This document shows positions 51,873 to 61,603 of a stretch of 64,000 bases of DNA, one piece after another (the stretch's first letter is position 1; the number at the start of each line of letters is the position of its first letter). The translations under genes and the position numbers were made by a program. The notes beneath the pieces are model-generated. The model was not told the origin of the DNA and searched no databases. It saw nothing but the letters and a program-made list of their open reading frames with translations. The DNA lies in NCBI GenBank assembly GCA_964655475.1, contig CAZZMO010000001.1, forward strand, positions 124,001-188,000, read 5' to 3'. Origin of the DNA: VGMA01 sp964655475. Its GTDB lineage: Bacteria > Chlamydiota > Chlamydiia > Chlamydiales > VGMA01.

Positions 51873-52331
51873 GTGTCTATCCAAAGGCCCGTCTGCAGTG
51901 ATCCTGACAAGATTACCCGCTGTTATGAAAAGGTCAACTATGAGTGTCCTGATGTTGCCTACTGCCCCTGGGAGTGCCAAGTTAAGGAATGCCAGGCTGG
52001 ATGCATGGATGGAGAGGGTAATATCGATACAGCTTGTCGCGACCTCTGCCAAATGGAGGCCTGGATGCCCGTCTGCCTTCAAATCGTCTGCTCCATGGGC
52101 TGCACTGCCTGTGTAGACTCTGACTGTACCTCCACGTGCTCTAGTCGGTGTTCTTCTAGTTGTAATGAGCAGTGTAAGCTTTTACAAGATGGAGCCAATC
52201 ANNNNNNNNNNNNNNNNNNNNNNNNNNNNNNNNNNNNNNNNNNNNNNNNNNNNNNNNNNNNNNNNNNNNNNNNNNNNNNNNNNNNNNNNNNNNNNNNNNN
52301 NGCCAATCATACTGCCTGTAACATGCTTTAA
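51873..52331 (+). CDS. cysteine-rich protein interrupted by an assembly gap
   Basis: Starts at GTG 51873 (AGAGG upstream) and reads MSIQRPVCSDPDKITRC. About 19 cysteines lie in the roughly 118 known residues, in CxxxC and CxxxxxC spacing (TSTCSSRCSSSCNEQC near the gap). One hundred N interrupt the gene at 52202-52301. The flanks share GCCAATCA, and either keeping the gap or joining them preserves the frame to the TAA, giving DGANHTACNML as the end. No signal peptide. Another cysteine-rich gene follows 72 bases later. Function unknown. Confidence 0.72.
   Translation: MSIQRPVCSDPDKITRCYEKVNYECPDVAYCPWECQVKECQAGCMDGEGNIDTACRDLCQMEAWMPVCLQIVCSMGCTACVDSDCTSTCSSRCSSSCNEQCKLLQDGANXXXXXXXXXXXXXXXXXXXXXXXXXXXXXXXXXXANHTACNML
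52202..52301. other. assembly gap, 100 N
   Basis: Exactly one hundred N, the customary placeholder for a gap of unknown size. The left flank ends and the right flank begins with the same 8 bases, GCCAATCA. Confidence 0.99.
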
Positions 52332-52403
52332 ATTAGACAGTTACGATTTTCAAAATAGGGGATGTTATCATAGATAGGATCACCATAATAGAAGGAGGAT
52401 CGT

Positions 52404-52805
52404 ATGGCTAAAAAGAAGGAAACTAAGAGTAAGTTTACAGGAAAAGCTCCAGCAGATGATATCTGTGCAGCTATTCAGTCAGATGCTCAAAAGGCTCTTC
52501 AGTCTTGTAATAATGACTGTACTCAGAATAACAATACCTGTCAGCAAAATTGCTACAACATCACTGACTCTAATGAGCAGACAAAATGTCTTAGCGGTTG
52601 TACAGCAGAAAAAGGGGATTGTGGAGGTAAGTGCTTAGGTTATGCAACTCTACAGTTAGGAAACGCTTACTGTGGCGGTTGCTCATCTAGTACTGCTAAT
52701 TGCTGCTGCGCTCAGTCTGTCATTAACTGCCAAAAGCAGTGTGATACTTACTATTCAGGTACCAATAGCGCTAGCTGCTACCGTGGATGTGGTATTACCA
52801 GTTAA
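52404..52805 (+). CDS. cysteine-rich protein (18 Cys in 133 residues)
   Basis: Strong GAAGGAGG ribosome-binding site before the ATG. The product has a lysine-rich N-terminus (MAKKKETKSKFTGK), no signal peptide, and cysteines in CxxxC, CxxGC and a CCC triplet (TANCCCAQ). It resembles the gene before the gap in composition but not closely in sequence. An intrinsic terminator follows. Possibly a disulfide-linked structural or secreted protein. Confidence 0.8.
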   Translation: MAKKKETKSKFTGKAPADDICAAIQSDAQKALQSCNNDCTQNNNTCQQNCYNITDSNEQTKCLSGCTAEKGDCGGKCLGYATLQLGNAYCGGCSSSTANCCCAQSVINCQKQCDTYYSGTNSASCYRGCGITS

Positions 52806-52818
52806 ATCTTTTCTCATT

Positions 52819-52845
52819 GCCCACCAAATTCTGGTGGGCTTTTTT
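52819..52845 (+). terminator. intrinsic terminator of the cysteine-rich gene
   Basis: GCCCACCA (52819-52826) pairs with TGGTGGGC (52832-52839), loop AATTC, followed by six T (52840-52845). It overlaps the stop codon of the convergent carboxypeptidase gene. Confidence 0.92.
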
Positions 52846-54352
52846 AATTCAGAAGATATTTCTTTTCTAAGTAATTGATATAAGGGTCGACAGTAAAGGG
52901 TTTCCCTGTTGCCTTTTCAATGAGCTCGATTGGGGGATAGAGACGCCCTTTTGAGTGGATATGCTCTTTGAGCCAATCTTTGATGAAGAGGAAGTTGCCC
53001 GATTGGATCTTTTCATGGGTGTCTGGGAAGGTGTGTTGGATTTGATTCCAGAGGGCCGCTGCATACATAGAGCCGAGAGAGTAAGAGGGGAAGTAGCCAA
53101 AGAGGCCCATCGACCAGTGGATGTCTTGTAAGACACCTTCTCCATCATGGCTTGGAGCTATGTGGAGCATCTTTTTCATTTTTTCCTGCCAAAGGTTTGG
53201 AAGATCGTCGACAGAGATCGACCCTTCAATCAGTCCCTTTTCCAGTTCATAGCGGAGGATGATATGGAGGCTGTAGGTCACCTCATCGGCAAAGATGCGG
53301 ATCAAGCTCGGTTTGACATGGTTCACGGCAGAGTAAAAATCCTTCCAAGAAACCCCTTCTAACTGGGTTGGAAAGGCTTTTTTAAATTCAGGGGTGTAGA
53401 ATTGCCAAAAGGGGGCGCTCTGACCGATGTAGACTTCCCAAAGGCGAGACTGACTCTCATGGATTCCATGAGACGCTGGCTCCCCAAGGGGGTTCCCAAA
53501 TTCATCTTCTGGGAGCTGTAATTGGTAGAGAGCGTGACCTGCTTCATGGATGACTGCTGCAAGGGTATCGATGATAGAGTGGGTGTGCACTTTTGTTGTG
53601 ATCCTCACATCATGGGGGCCAAAAGCTGTGCAAAACGGGTGTTCTGTAAGGTCAAGTCTGCAGGTATCGCTATCGATCCCCATATCAGCTACTAATCGAC
53701 GTCCAAAAGCCATCTGCTCTTCAAAAGGATAGTGTTTCGTCAGAAAATCTGCCTTAGGAGGAGCTTCTTGCTTTAGTTTTTCTACGAGGGAGATGAGCTT
53801 TTGTTTGAGATGTCCAAAGAGATCGTCGAGCTGCCGGGTGGTGACTCCCGTTTCATATAGGTCGAGAAGAGCGTTATAGGGATGTCCTTCAAATCCAAGG
53901 TAGTGCGCCTTTTCTTTGGAGAGGCGTACGATCTCTTTCAGATGAGGGGCAAAGAGTTTAAAATCCTTTTTCCCTTTTGCCTCCTTCCATACATGGAGTG
54001 CTTCTGTCGTCGCCTTTTTATACTGTTTAACGAACTCGGTAGGGAGTTTTGCATCTTGAAGATAGTCTCTTCTCACTTCTCTGAGGATCGCTTTTTCTTC
54101 AGGAGAGAGCCCTTCTTTTAAAAAGCTCCCTGTACTCAGGTCAATGTACTTACTGAGAATCTTCTTGAGAGTCTCAGAGGTCGATTCTTTGTGGAAGAGC
54201 TCAGAAAGGAGCGCTTGCTGCTCCACTCTGATGGCGATCCCTTGCTTTGGCATATAGGTTTCCTGGTCCCAGTCGAGGACGTAGGAGAGGGACTGGAGAA
54301 GAGCTCTCGGGCGGATTTGGTTAATGAGGTCTTGGATTTGCCGTTTTGCCAT
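52844..54352 (-). CDS. M32 metallocarboxypeptidase (Taq type)
   Basis: A 502-residue zinc carboxypeptidase with the family HExxH in AAVIHEAGHALYQLQ and HGIHESQSRLWE (third ligand Glu). N-terminal LINQIRPRALLQSLSYVLDWDQETYMP matches thermostable carboxypeptidase 1. It removes C-terminal residues from peptides in the cytosol. Its start overlaps the PAP2 gene by 32 bases. Confidence 0.93.
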   Translation of the reverse strand: MAKRQIQDLINQIRPRALLQSLSYVLDWDQETYMPKQGIAIRVEQQALLSELFHKESTSETLKKILSKYIDLSTGSFLKEGLSPEEKAILREVRRDYLQDAKLPTEFVKQYKKATTEALHVWKEAKGKKDFKLFAPHLKEIVRLSKEKAHYLGFEGHPYNALLDLYETGVTTRQLDDLFGHLKQKLISLVEKLKQEAPPKADFLTKHYPFEEQMAFGRRLVADMGIDSDTCRLDLTEHPFCTAFGPHDVRITTKVHTHSIIDTLAAVIHEAGHALYQLQLPEDEFGNPLGEPASHGIHESQSRLWEVYIGQSAPFWQFYTPEFKKAFPTQLEGVSWKDFYSAVNHVKPSLIRIFADEVTYSLHIILRYELEKGLIEGSISVDDLPNLWQEKMKKMLHIAPSHDGEGVLQDIHWSMGLFGYFPSYSLGSMYAAALWNQIQHTFPDTHEKIQSGNFLFIKDWLKEHIHSKGRLYPPIELIEKATGKPFTVDPYINYLEKKYLLN

Positions 54353-55052
54353 AATTGACTCTGATTTTTTTCATAATTTGAGGGAGAAGGGGACTGTAAC
54401 AGATCCAGCTCATCGGGATGATGGAGAGGATGAAGCTTCCCATGATGATGTCTGTTAACCAATGTGCTCCAATGACCAGTCTTGGAAGTAGTAGCAGAGG
54501 CAGTGTGAATAAAATGGAGATGAAGGCCCAAAAACGATCTGTCATAAAACAGCAGGTGATGATGAAAACGCAGGCAGTAAATGCGTGATCACCAGGATAA
54601 CTATTATAGCAAGCTCCTTTAATCGGAATCGAGCTGATGTAGTCTCCTAATTGTATGCCTGGCAAAATAGCAATGGGGCTTGGTCTGTAGATATGGATAA
54701 ACACTCTAAAAATAAAGTGCTTAATGATGAGCAATACAGCTACAAACAATACCGTGATGAAGAGTTGGAGCCCTCTCTCTTTTCTCGTCTCTTTTGGAGA
54801 ATAGAGAACATAAGAAGTGAATATTAAGAGTACAACGACATCAAAAAGCCAGTCGTTCGTTCTCGTATTACAAAAAGCCCAAAAGAGATGGACAGGGTGG
54901 TAGTCAGAGATTAAAGAATTGAAGAAATAGAAACTTTGTTTATCAATAGTATTCCAAAGACTCCGGGTCGCAGGGATAAACCAAGAAAGTAAAAGGATGA
55001 GGGAAAAAAGGTGCCAGAAAAGTATTTTTTTTTTGTCCCAAGTTGCTTGCAT
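54321..55052 (-). CDS. PAP2-family membrane phosphatase
   Basis: The 243-residue, about six-helix protein has the three PAP2 blocks: KHFIFRVFIHIYRPSP (K...RP), SYPGDHAFTA (PSGH variant, reading PGDH) and PRLVIGAHWLTDI (R...H...D). Such enzymes dephosphorylate lipid phosphates such as undecaprenyl pyrophosphate or phosphatidic acid. It lies between the carboxypeptidase and the LPS-export permease genes, which suits an envelope-lipid role. Confidence 0.85.
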   Translation of the reverse strand: MQATWDKKKILFWHLFSLILLLSWFIPATRSLWNTIDKQSFYFFNSLISDYHPVHLFWAFCNTRTNDWLFDVVVLLIFTSYVLYSPKETRKERGLQLFITVLFVAVLLIIKHFIFRVFIHIYRPSPIAILPGIQLGDYISSIPIKGACYNSYPGDHAFTACVFIITCCFMTDRFWAFISILFTLPLLLLPRLVIGAHWLTDIIMGSFILSIIPMSWICYSPLLPQIMKKIRVNYGKTANPRPH

Positions 55053-55053
55053 A

Positions 55054-56058
55054 CTACACTCTAAGAAGTCTATAAAAGCTTAATCCAAATAACATCAATG
55101 GGAGTGATACCATAAGCAGGGGAGATATCATCTCACTTTGCGCTAGTAATATATTGATCCTAATCATGAAGTAAAAAAGAATAAAAATAAATAATGAACT
55201 GACGTAAATCCTGAGCGCAGGGATCACCTTGTGGTAGCAAGCAGCAATAGGGATCATACATAATGCAATCAAAAGTGGTAAGAACGACATCAGTTCTTTA
55301 TAGTAGAGATGGGTAAAAATCTGAGACTGATCCATTGGAACTTCAGTTTTTCGGAGTGAAAGAGAATGGAGTGTGAGGATCGGTAGATATTGGTAGTTTT
55401 TGGGTGCAGGAATGATCTCAGCATTACTCAGATTGATTTTATCTTCTAAGAGTGTCGATTCATGTTGGATTTTTCCTTCATGAAATGAAAAGCGATCGAT
55501 TCCTTGCGCTCTATAAGGAGGGTAGGTGTTTAGCGATTCAATATGCCAAATCTCTTCTTTTGACTTGAGTAAAAAGAGGTCTTTGAGCTGCTGAGGAGAG
55601 CTCAATGAAGCATTATAGAATAGTTCAGATTGGTCAGCTAATATCATTCTTCGAATTGCGGCTGCTTGCCCCTTGCCATCATCTGTGATGTCGTAGGCTT
55701 TTGGGTAGAAAAACTGGTAATTCGTCAGGTTGGCGACTACCAACAGTCCTGCAAAGAAGAGGATCATCCTCGTAATCTTAAAAATCGAATTTCCAGTGAT
55801 CTGCAAGGAGATCAACTCAAAATGGCGGCTACAGTCCAGGAGTGTACGAACTGTCGCAAGTAAGAAAGAGATAGCGACAAAACGATCCATTCTCAAGGAA
55901 AATAGAGCAGAATAGTAGGAAAAAAATGTATCGGGAAGGGGGGTTCTTCTGAGGGAAATATCGAGTATCACAAAAAACATGAATAATATCGGTGTATGGA
56001 TCAGAAAATTTTTTGTGATTTTTTTGAAAATATAGCGGTCAAAGATAGCTATTTGCAT
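55054..56058 (-). CDS. lptG: LPS export permease, LptG-like
   Basis: The 334-residue protein has the LptF/LptG layout: two N-terminal helices (FDRYIFKKITKNFLIHTPILFMFFVILD), a large periplasmic beta-domain and helices at the end. I use ATG 56058; the longer frame from 56301 adds about 80 unlikely residues. It follows lptF with a 10-base overlap and would form the inner-membrane LptFG complex with it. Which of the two is LptG is not certain from sequence. Confidence 0.82.
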   Translation of the reverse strand: MQIAIFDRYIFKKITKNFLIHTPILFMFFVILDISLRRTPLPDTFFSYYSALFSLRMDRFVAISFLLATVRTLLDCSRHFELISLQITGNSIFKITRMILFFAGLLVVANLTNYQFFYPKAYDITDDGKGQAAAIRRMILADQSELFYNASLSSPQQLKDLFLLKSKEEIWHIESLNTYPPYRAQGIDRFSFHEGKIQHESTLLEDKINLSNAEIIPAPKNYQYLPILTLHSLSLRKTEVPMDQSQIFTHLYYKELMSFLPLLIALCMIPIAACYHKVIPALRIYVSSLFIFILFYFMIRINILLAQSEMISPLLMVSLPLMLFGLSFYRLLRV

Positions 56059-57155
56059 AGATGTTTTACCTTTTCTAAAAGAGACCGATACCGAATCGCA
56101 ATCAAGATAGAAATTGTGAATGGGATGATGATGATGGGAACAGAGATGTAGGGGATTTGTCTTAAAGATTTTGCCGATAGAACTGCAGTGATGCAAAGGA
56201 AAAAGGTAAAAATGAGTAAGAACATATTGAATTGAGGCTTTCTCTCCATAGATCCAATCGAAATGGTCGATCCTATAAAGATCAGTATGAAGGGAAGGCA
56301 TCCCAATCCAAACCTCACAATGAATTCAGAGACGAGATAATCGTTTTTGCTCATGTTGTAGGTCAATACCAATTCTCTCATCGTCATGATATCATAAGTC
56401 CTTCTGATCAGATCATCTCCATAAGATTTCGATCCAGAAAGAGAGCTTGTAAAAAAAGAGAGAGGGATTGATTGAGACTCTGCATTTTCTAATACAATCG
56501 TGGGTAGAGACCCTTTTTCTTGGTGGATCGTGCTGATGAGGGAGCTATTTTTAATCTCGACCGCATAATCATTTTTATAAGAGAGCCCATCTGCTTTAAA
56601 GAGATTCAGATACTTAGTGTAGGGGTTTTGAAAGAGGATGAATACATCACTTGCAGAAGAGTGGGATTCATCCAAATTCATGTGAACCAAGGCATCTTGC
56701 AAAACTACCACTTTTCCTTTCTTCAAAATCACGAGGGGGTTCATCTGACTTACATCCTGAAACAGCTGATGGGACTTGATCCTCGACTTAGGAAGGACCT
56801 CCATCATGAGATAGAAATTCAGGATCGAGATGACAATCCCCATAAAAAACAGGGGGGAAAGAATTGTATTGAGGCTGAGACCTGAAGATCTCAAACTGGA
56901 AAATACACTCATCTCAGAAAGTTGCTGAATCACGAGATAGGCCGCAAAGAATCCACTGATCGCTAACGTCATGGGGAGAAGGAGAGGGATTTGGTACAAA
57001 ATGAACATGATCAAGGTTTTTGCAGAGACTCCGAGCGATAGGAGTTTCGAGATGTCATTGACCTTAAAAGTGAGCATCGATGCAACAGAGAGAAATAAGA
57101 TGAAGAGGAGTTTAATGCAAAAATGTCTGATCTGATAGCGCCATAAAATTGGCAT
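56049..57155 (-). CDS. lptF: LPS export permease, LptF-like
   Basis: The 368-residue protein has the same permease layout (ILWRYQIRHFCIKLLFILFLSVASMLTF, then TLAISGFFAAYLVIQQLSEMS, then the periplasmic domain and two helices). AAGGGAAT supports the ATG at 57155. In C. trachomatis I recall two adjacent permease genes just before tilS and ftsH, although the orientation relative to tilS is divergent here. Confidence 0.83.
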   Translation of the reverse strand: MPILWRYQIRHFCIKLLFILFLSVASMLTFKVNDISKLLSLGVSAKTLIMFILYQIPLLLPMTLAISGFFAAYLVIQQLSEMSVFSSLRSSGLSLNTILSPLFFMGIVISILNFYLMMEVLPKSRIKSHQLFQDVSQMNPLVILKKGKVVVLQDALVHMNLDESHSSASDVFILFQNPYTKYLNLFKADGLSYKNDYAVEIKNSSLISTIHQEKGSLPTIVLENAESQSIPLSFFTSSLSGSKSYGDDLIRRTYDIMTMRELVLTYNMSKNDYLVSEFIVRFGLGCLPFILIFIGSTISIGSMERKPQFNMFLLIFTFFLCITAVLSAKSLRQIPYISVPIIIIPFTISILIAIRYRSLLEKVKHLCK

Positions 57156-57355
57156 GTGCAAATTCCCTTGGGACTTAGAAACAGTCTCTTGATTCCAGTG
57201 CTAGTTCTTCTTGGGGCAGTATATAAGAAAGATGTTTTTTGTGTATACCGCTCCTGATCCAAATTTTGAATCACTCCCCATATGTTTCGGCAAATTGGTT
57301 CGGGCCCAGAATGGGGGTAGTTTTTTTGGGAAAAACCTGTTAGGATCGAATCATC

Positions 57356-58342
57356 ATGAAAGATCGATTTCTCTACTCCATTCGTTCAGAATTAAAAGAA
57401 CGGTTCAACCCAGGGGATCGTCTCATATTAGCCCTTTCAGGAGGCCCCGATTCTATGGCTCTTTTCAGAGCTTTGGTAGAGCTCAAACCAGACCTACATT
57501 TTGAGCTTCATGTGGCCCATGTCGACCATGGATGGAGAGAGGAGAGTCTTGAAGAGGCTAAACTTCTCAAAAAATGGGTAGAGGAGAGTGGAGTCACTTT
57601 CCATTCGATCAGAGTCTTTTTCGAGGGAGCACACAACTTAGAAGATCGGGCGAGAAGGGCGCGTGGGGAATTTTTCGAAAGGCTTTATGATGAGCTACAA
57701 GCGAAAGCTCTTCTCTTGGGGCATCACAAAGATGATCTTGCCGAAACCGTTTTGAAGAGACTCTTTGAAGGGGCCCATTTGGAAAATCTAGGTGGGATGG
57801 AAAAGGGGTGTCTACAAAAGGAAAGGCTCTACTTGCGCCCTTTATTAGACTTTGAAAAGGGAGAGATCGTCGAGTGGTTAGAGGGGCGATGGGAGAGCTA
57901 TTTCATCGATAAAACAAATAGTGACCCGAAGTTTTTGCGCACTCGTCTTCGGAAGACTTTGATCCCCCGGTTGGAAGCAGAGTTTGGGAAAAATATTAAA
58001 CATAATCTCACCTTGTTGAGTAAAAGATCATTTTTTTTGAAAGAGCACCTCGACCAGAAAATCGCCCCTTGGAAAAGGACATTCAAAGAAATGGAAAATG
58101 GATACTCCTATCAAATTCAAGGGGATAGGTTAGAGATCGAACATTTTTTCCTTTGGTTATCGAGCCGTCATGAGATCAAAATTTCTGCTCCAGAATGTGA
58201 AACTCTCACATTAGCTCTTTTAGAAAATAGGGGGATTCGGGTTGAAAGAAAAGAGGGGACCTGGATTGTTAGTAAAGGACAGATTTTCATCGAAAGAAAG
58301 ACAAAATCATGCGATTCTGGTAAAGTAAACTTGAAAATCTAA
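57356..58342 (+). CDS. tilS: tRNA(Ile)-lysidine synthase
   Basis: Converts C34 to lysidine in the AUA-reading tRNA-Ile. The 328-residue protein has the PP-loop ALSGGPDSMALF, LGHHKDDLAET and RPLLDFEKGEI, and a short C-terminal domain. AGGA precedes the ATG. tilS-ftsH is a common pair. Confidence 0.93.
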   Translation: MKDRFLYSIRSELKERFNPGDRLILALSGGPDSMALFRALVELKPDLHFELHVAHVDHGWREESLEEAKLLKKWVEESGVTFHSIRVFFEGAHNLEDRARRARGEFFERLYDELQAKALLLGHHKDDLAETVLKRLFEGAHLENLGGMEKGCLQKERLYLRPLLDFEKGEIVEWLEGRWESYFIDKTNSDPKFLRTRLRKTLIPRLEAEFGKNIKHNLTLLSKRSFFLKEHLDQKIAPWKRTFKEMENGYSYQIQGDRLEIEHFFLWLSSRHEIKISAPECETLTLALLENRGIRVERKEGTWIVSKGQIFIERKTKSCDSGKVNLKI

Positions 58343-58408
58343 TATATTCCTTGTAATACATGGTTCAAAGGGAAGTATTTTTTTTAATATTAAATCTAAG
58401 TTGTTTAT

Positions 58409-61138
58409 ATGAGCAAAGATAACCAGATGAAGCCAGAGAAGAAAGGTGGTTTTTCAGGGAGTTTTATTCTCCTTTTAATTGCCTCCGTTTTTATTATTCT
58501 AACGATTCAGAACCTTTCCGATACAAAATCGGCACCGGTTTCGTTTTCACACCAGCTTGAGCATTTGCATAACCTGCAGCTCATCAAGCCTGATGAGAGT
58601 AAGAAAGTCGCCCAAAACGATAACCTTGTGTTATTTAAGGGAAGATTCCAAGACGTCTTATCAGAAGAGGCAAAGAATCGTTACCGCTATATTTATCTTT
58701 TGCACAATGAGCAACAACTCGATGCTGATTCCCGTTTGATCTCTCAAGACCTAGAGGTTATGAAAGATAAAGCGATAAGTAGCGCTCAATACTTTCTCGC
58801 TTTGAGTGGAATCCACCCAGGTCAATCTGGAATCGTGATTGTTTCTGAAGATTCAGAAATACCAGCCCCTTTTGCTCTTACAATTTATGATGGGGCAGCA
58901 CTTCCAGCTGGAATGCTTTCATTACAAGAAATTAAAGAAATTCTTTCAAAGTCTCCAGAGGCAGGTAAAGATACAGTAGGGGAGGCCTTGCTCGCTCTCA
59001 TTCAAGCTTACCGTTCTCCAAAGATCGGTATCGGTAGCGAGCTTCTTAAATCCCGTCTTCAGACAGCTGAAGACAATGTAGCAGCAGCACTTCGCACTGA
59101 AACGATGCCTGTACAAGATAAGTGGAACCTTTACCAGAACACTGTTAGCCTTTTAGAGTATCAGATCGTTGCTGAAGTTGTGAAACCTGATCTCGTACAA
59201 AATACTCCAAGCTTTGTTCAGCTCCGAAGTGTCCGTGGATATTTAGAATATCTAGAGAGATACCATACGATCCAAATCGAGCTTCAAAAGAACCATGAAA
59301 AACTTCAAAAGGCGAGAAACTCTGTTGCAGATGTGATCTGGTTCTTCCAAGATAAAGAGCTCTCTACAAATGCATTAGAAAAGCAAGATCCTGAAGCTTT
59401 CCATTACTGGTACCTGCAAGCAAAGACAGAATGGGAAAACTTTAACGAAAACGCAACGCTTCCATTCCAAGCGCCTGATCAACAAAGAACAGGTCTTTTG
59501 GACAAAACCTTTAAAAGTGAAGAGCCTGCTCCAAATTATTTCAACTGGCTCTTTACCGTATTGCCGATCGTCCTCATCGGACTTCTCTTCTACTTCATCT
59601 TCTCAAGACAGATGAAAGGGGTGGGGACGTCAGCGATGAATTTTAGCAAATCTCCTGCTAAGTTATTGAACAAGAATCGTGTTCGCATCACCTTTGATGA
59701 TGTGGCAGGGATTCAAGAGGCGAGAGAAGAGCTTGAAGAGATCGTAGACTTTTTGAAAGATCCTCGCCGTTATGTCAACTTGGGTGGAAGGATTCCGAAA
59801 GGAGTTCTCCTCGTTGGTATGCCAGGAACAGGGAAGACCCTCATCGCGAAAGCGGTAGCAGGGGAAGCAAAAGTGCCTTTCTTCTCGATTTCAGGATCAG
59901 ACTTCGTCGAAATGTTTGTCGGGGTCGGCGCCTCTCGAGTGAGAGACATGTTTGACCAAGCGAGAAAAAATTCCCCATGTATCATCTTCATCGATGAGAT
60001 TGATGCTGTCGGTCGCCACCGCGGTACCGGTATCGGAGGGGGGCATGACGAAAGAGAGCAGACCTTGAACCAGCTCTTGACTGAGATGGATGGGATTACC
60101 TCTTTTGAAAGTGTTATTGTCATCGCTGCGACAAACCGTCCCGATGTACTGGATAAAGCGCTCCTCAGACCGGGCCGTTTTGACCGCCAGGTACACGTTG
60201 AGCTTCCAGATATTAAAGGACGTCATGAAATCTTAAAAGTGCATGCTCGCAAGTTAAAGCTAGATGAGAATGTTGATCTTCAATATGTTGCAAGAGGGAC
60301 GCCAGGAGCATCGGGTGCTGTTCTTGCCAACCTTCTCAACGAAGCGGCATTGATTGCAGCGCGTCGCCACAAGAAAGTGATCGACATGGAAGATATCAAG
60401 CATGCGACTGCAAAGGCCTTGTTTGGAAAAGAGAGACGGACGTTAGAGCTTACAGAAGCAGACAAAAAGCATACCGCTTACCACGAGTCGGGTCATGCTG
60501 TTGTTGGCCTCATTTTGGGTAGCTCTGATCCCGTCGATAGAGTCACGATTATTCCACGAGGCTCTTCACTAGGAGCGACCTATTTCCTCCCTACCAGAAA
60601 CCGCGTAAGTTATTGGAAAAAAGAACTTTATATTCAGCTTGCTGTCTTGATGGGTGGTAGAGTTGCTGAAGAGCTCTTCATCCACGACTGCTCGAGCGGT
60701 GCGCAGATGGACTTTAGACAAGCGACAGAGCTTGCTAAAGCCATGGTTTGCGAATGGGGTATGTCAGATAAGCTCGGACCTGTCACATTAGGGGAAGAGA
60801 GAGATTCCCGTTATTTCGTTGGTGTTTCTGAAAAGAGATACTCTGAAAAGACAGCTGAAATGATTGATGCGGAAGTGAATATTCTTCTAGAGGATGCCTA
60901 CAATCAAGCGAAAAAGGTGATTGAAGAGAATCGCGAGAAGATGGAAATCATGACTCAGGCTCTTTTAGAGTTTGAAACGCTCGATAGAGAAGATGTCTTG
61001 AAAATCATGGATGGCACTTGGGATTTTGATAAAAAAAGAGAAGCTGTCTTAGAAATTGAGAGAAGAAGTCACAAGCTTCCACCTCCACTTCCCTCATCAG
61101 GAATGTCAGGGAATGAAGGGGTTCAGCCAGCGACATGA
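58409..61138 (+). CDS. ftsH: ATP-dependent zinc metalloprotease FtsH, long chlamydial form
   Basis: The 909-residue protein is longer than typical FtsH (about 640), as in chlamydiae. TM1 (FILLLIASVFIILTIQNL) and TM2 (VLPIVLIGLLFYFIFS near 385) flank an extra 340-residue periplasmic domain. The AAA module has Walker A GMPGTGKT (near 470), IDEIDAVGR and SRH RPGRFDRQV. The protease has HESGH (near 692) and a third Asp near FRQATELAK. It degrades membrane and cytosolic proteins. The next gene overlaps it by 4 bases. Confidence 0.96.
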   Translation: MSKDNQMKPEKKGGFSGSFILLLIASVFIILTIQNLSDTKSAPVSFSHQLEHLHNLQLIKPDESKKVAQNDNLVLFKGRFQDVLSEEAKNRYRYIYLLHNEQQLDADSRLISQDLEVMKDKAISSAQYFLALSGIHPGQSGIVIVSEDSEIPAPFALTIYDGAALPAGMLSLQEIKEILSKSPEAGKDTVGEALLALIQAYRSPKIGIGSELLKSRLQTAEDNVAAALRTETMPVQDKWNLYQNTVSLLEYQIVAEVVKPDLVQNTPSFVQLRSVRGYLEYLERYHTIQIELQKNHEKLQKARNSVADVIWFFQDKELSTNALEKQDPEAFHYWYLQAKTEWENFNENATLPFQAPDQQRTGLLDKTFKSEEPAPNYFNWLFTVLPIVLIGLLFYFIFSRQMKGVGTSAMNFSKSPAKLLNKNRVRITFDDVAGIQEAREELEEIVDFLKDPRRYVNLGGRIPKGVLLVGMPGTGKTLIAKAVAGEAKVPFFSISGSDFVEMFVGVGASRVRDMFDQARKNSPCIIFIDEIDAVGRHRGTGIGGGHDEREQTLNQLLTEMDGITSFESVIVIAATNRPDVLDKALLRPGRFDRQVHVELPDIKGRHEILKVHARKLKLDENVDLQYVARGTPGASGAVLANLLNEAALIAARRHKKVIDMEDIKHATAKALFGKERRTLELTEADKKHTAYHESGHAVVGLILGSSDPVDRVTIIPRGSSLGATYFLPTRNRVSYWKKELYIQLAVLMGGRVAEELFIHDCSSGAQMDFRQATELAKAMVCEWGMSDKLGPVTLGEERDSRYFVGVSEKRYSEKTAEMIDAEVNILLEDAYNQAKKVIEENREKMEIMTQALLEFETLDREDVLKIMDGTWDFDKKREAVLEIERRSHKLPPPLPSSGMSGNEGVQPAT

Positions 61139-61539
61139 GAGAGCTCACTCTCCAGATCGTAAAAGAATATTACGATAGCTTCAACAAATTCGATATGGAG
61201 AGCTTCTTCCAGCTTCTAGCAGAAGATGTTCTCCATGAAATCAATCAAGGAGAGGGTGAAAAGGGGAAAGACCGTTTTCGCTCTTTCATGACCCTCATGG
61301 AAAAACATTATAAAGAAGAGGTAGTCGATCTCGTGATCATGGCTAATGATCAAGGTTCGAGGGCTTCTGCCGAGTTCTTCATCGAAGGGATCTACCTGAC
61401 TTCGGCTCCCAATCTTCCTCCTGCCGATCGGCAGCGCTACCGCCTCCGGTGCGGTGCTTTTTTTGAACTTTCTCAAGGGAAAATCACCCGCATCACGAAT
61501 TATTACAACCTGAATGATTGGCTATCTCAAGTGAAATAA
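61135..61539 (+). CDS. SnoaL/NTF2-like protein
   Basis: The 134-residue product matches the SnoaL-like cone-fold: YYDSFNKFDMESFFQLLAEDVLHEIN at the start and SQGKITRITNYYNLNDWL at the end. Members range from isomerases to binding proteins, and substrate is not readable. The ATG overlaps the ftsH stop (ATGA), so it is translated with ftsH. Confidence 0.8.
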   Translation: MRELTLQIVKEYYDSFNKFDMESFFQLLAEDVLHEINQGEGEKGKDRFRSFMTLMEKHYKEEVVDLVIMANDQGSRASAEFFIEGIYLTSAPNLPPADRQRYRLRCGAFFELSQGKITRITNYYNLNDWLSQVK

Positions 61540-61603
61540 GGCACTTGTGATTTCATTGACTATCTTCTGCTATCCTAGATTCAAAAATGGATAGGGGAGG
61601 AGT

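Noticed and set aside
57211..57504. Reading frame upstream of and into tilS
   Set aside because: It overlaps the real tilS start in another frame and has no ribosome-binding site.
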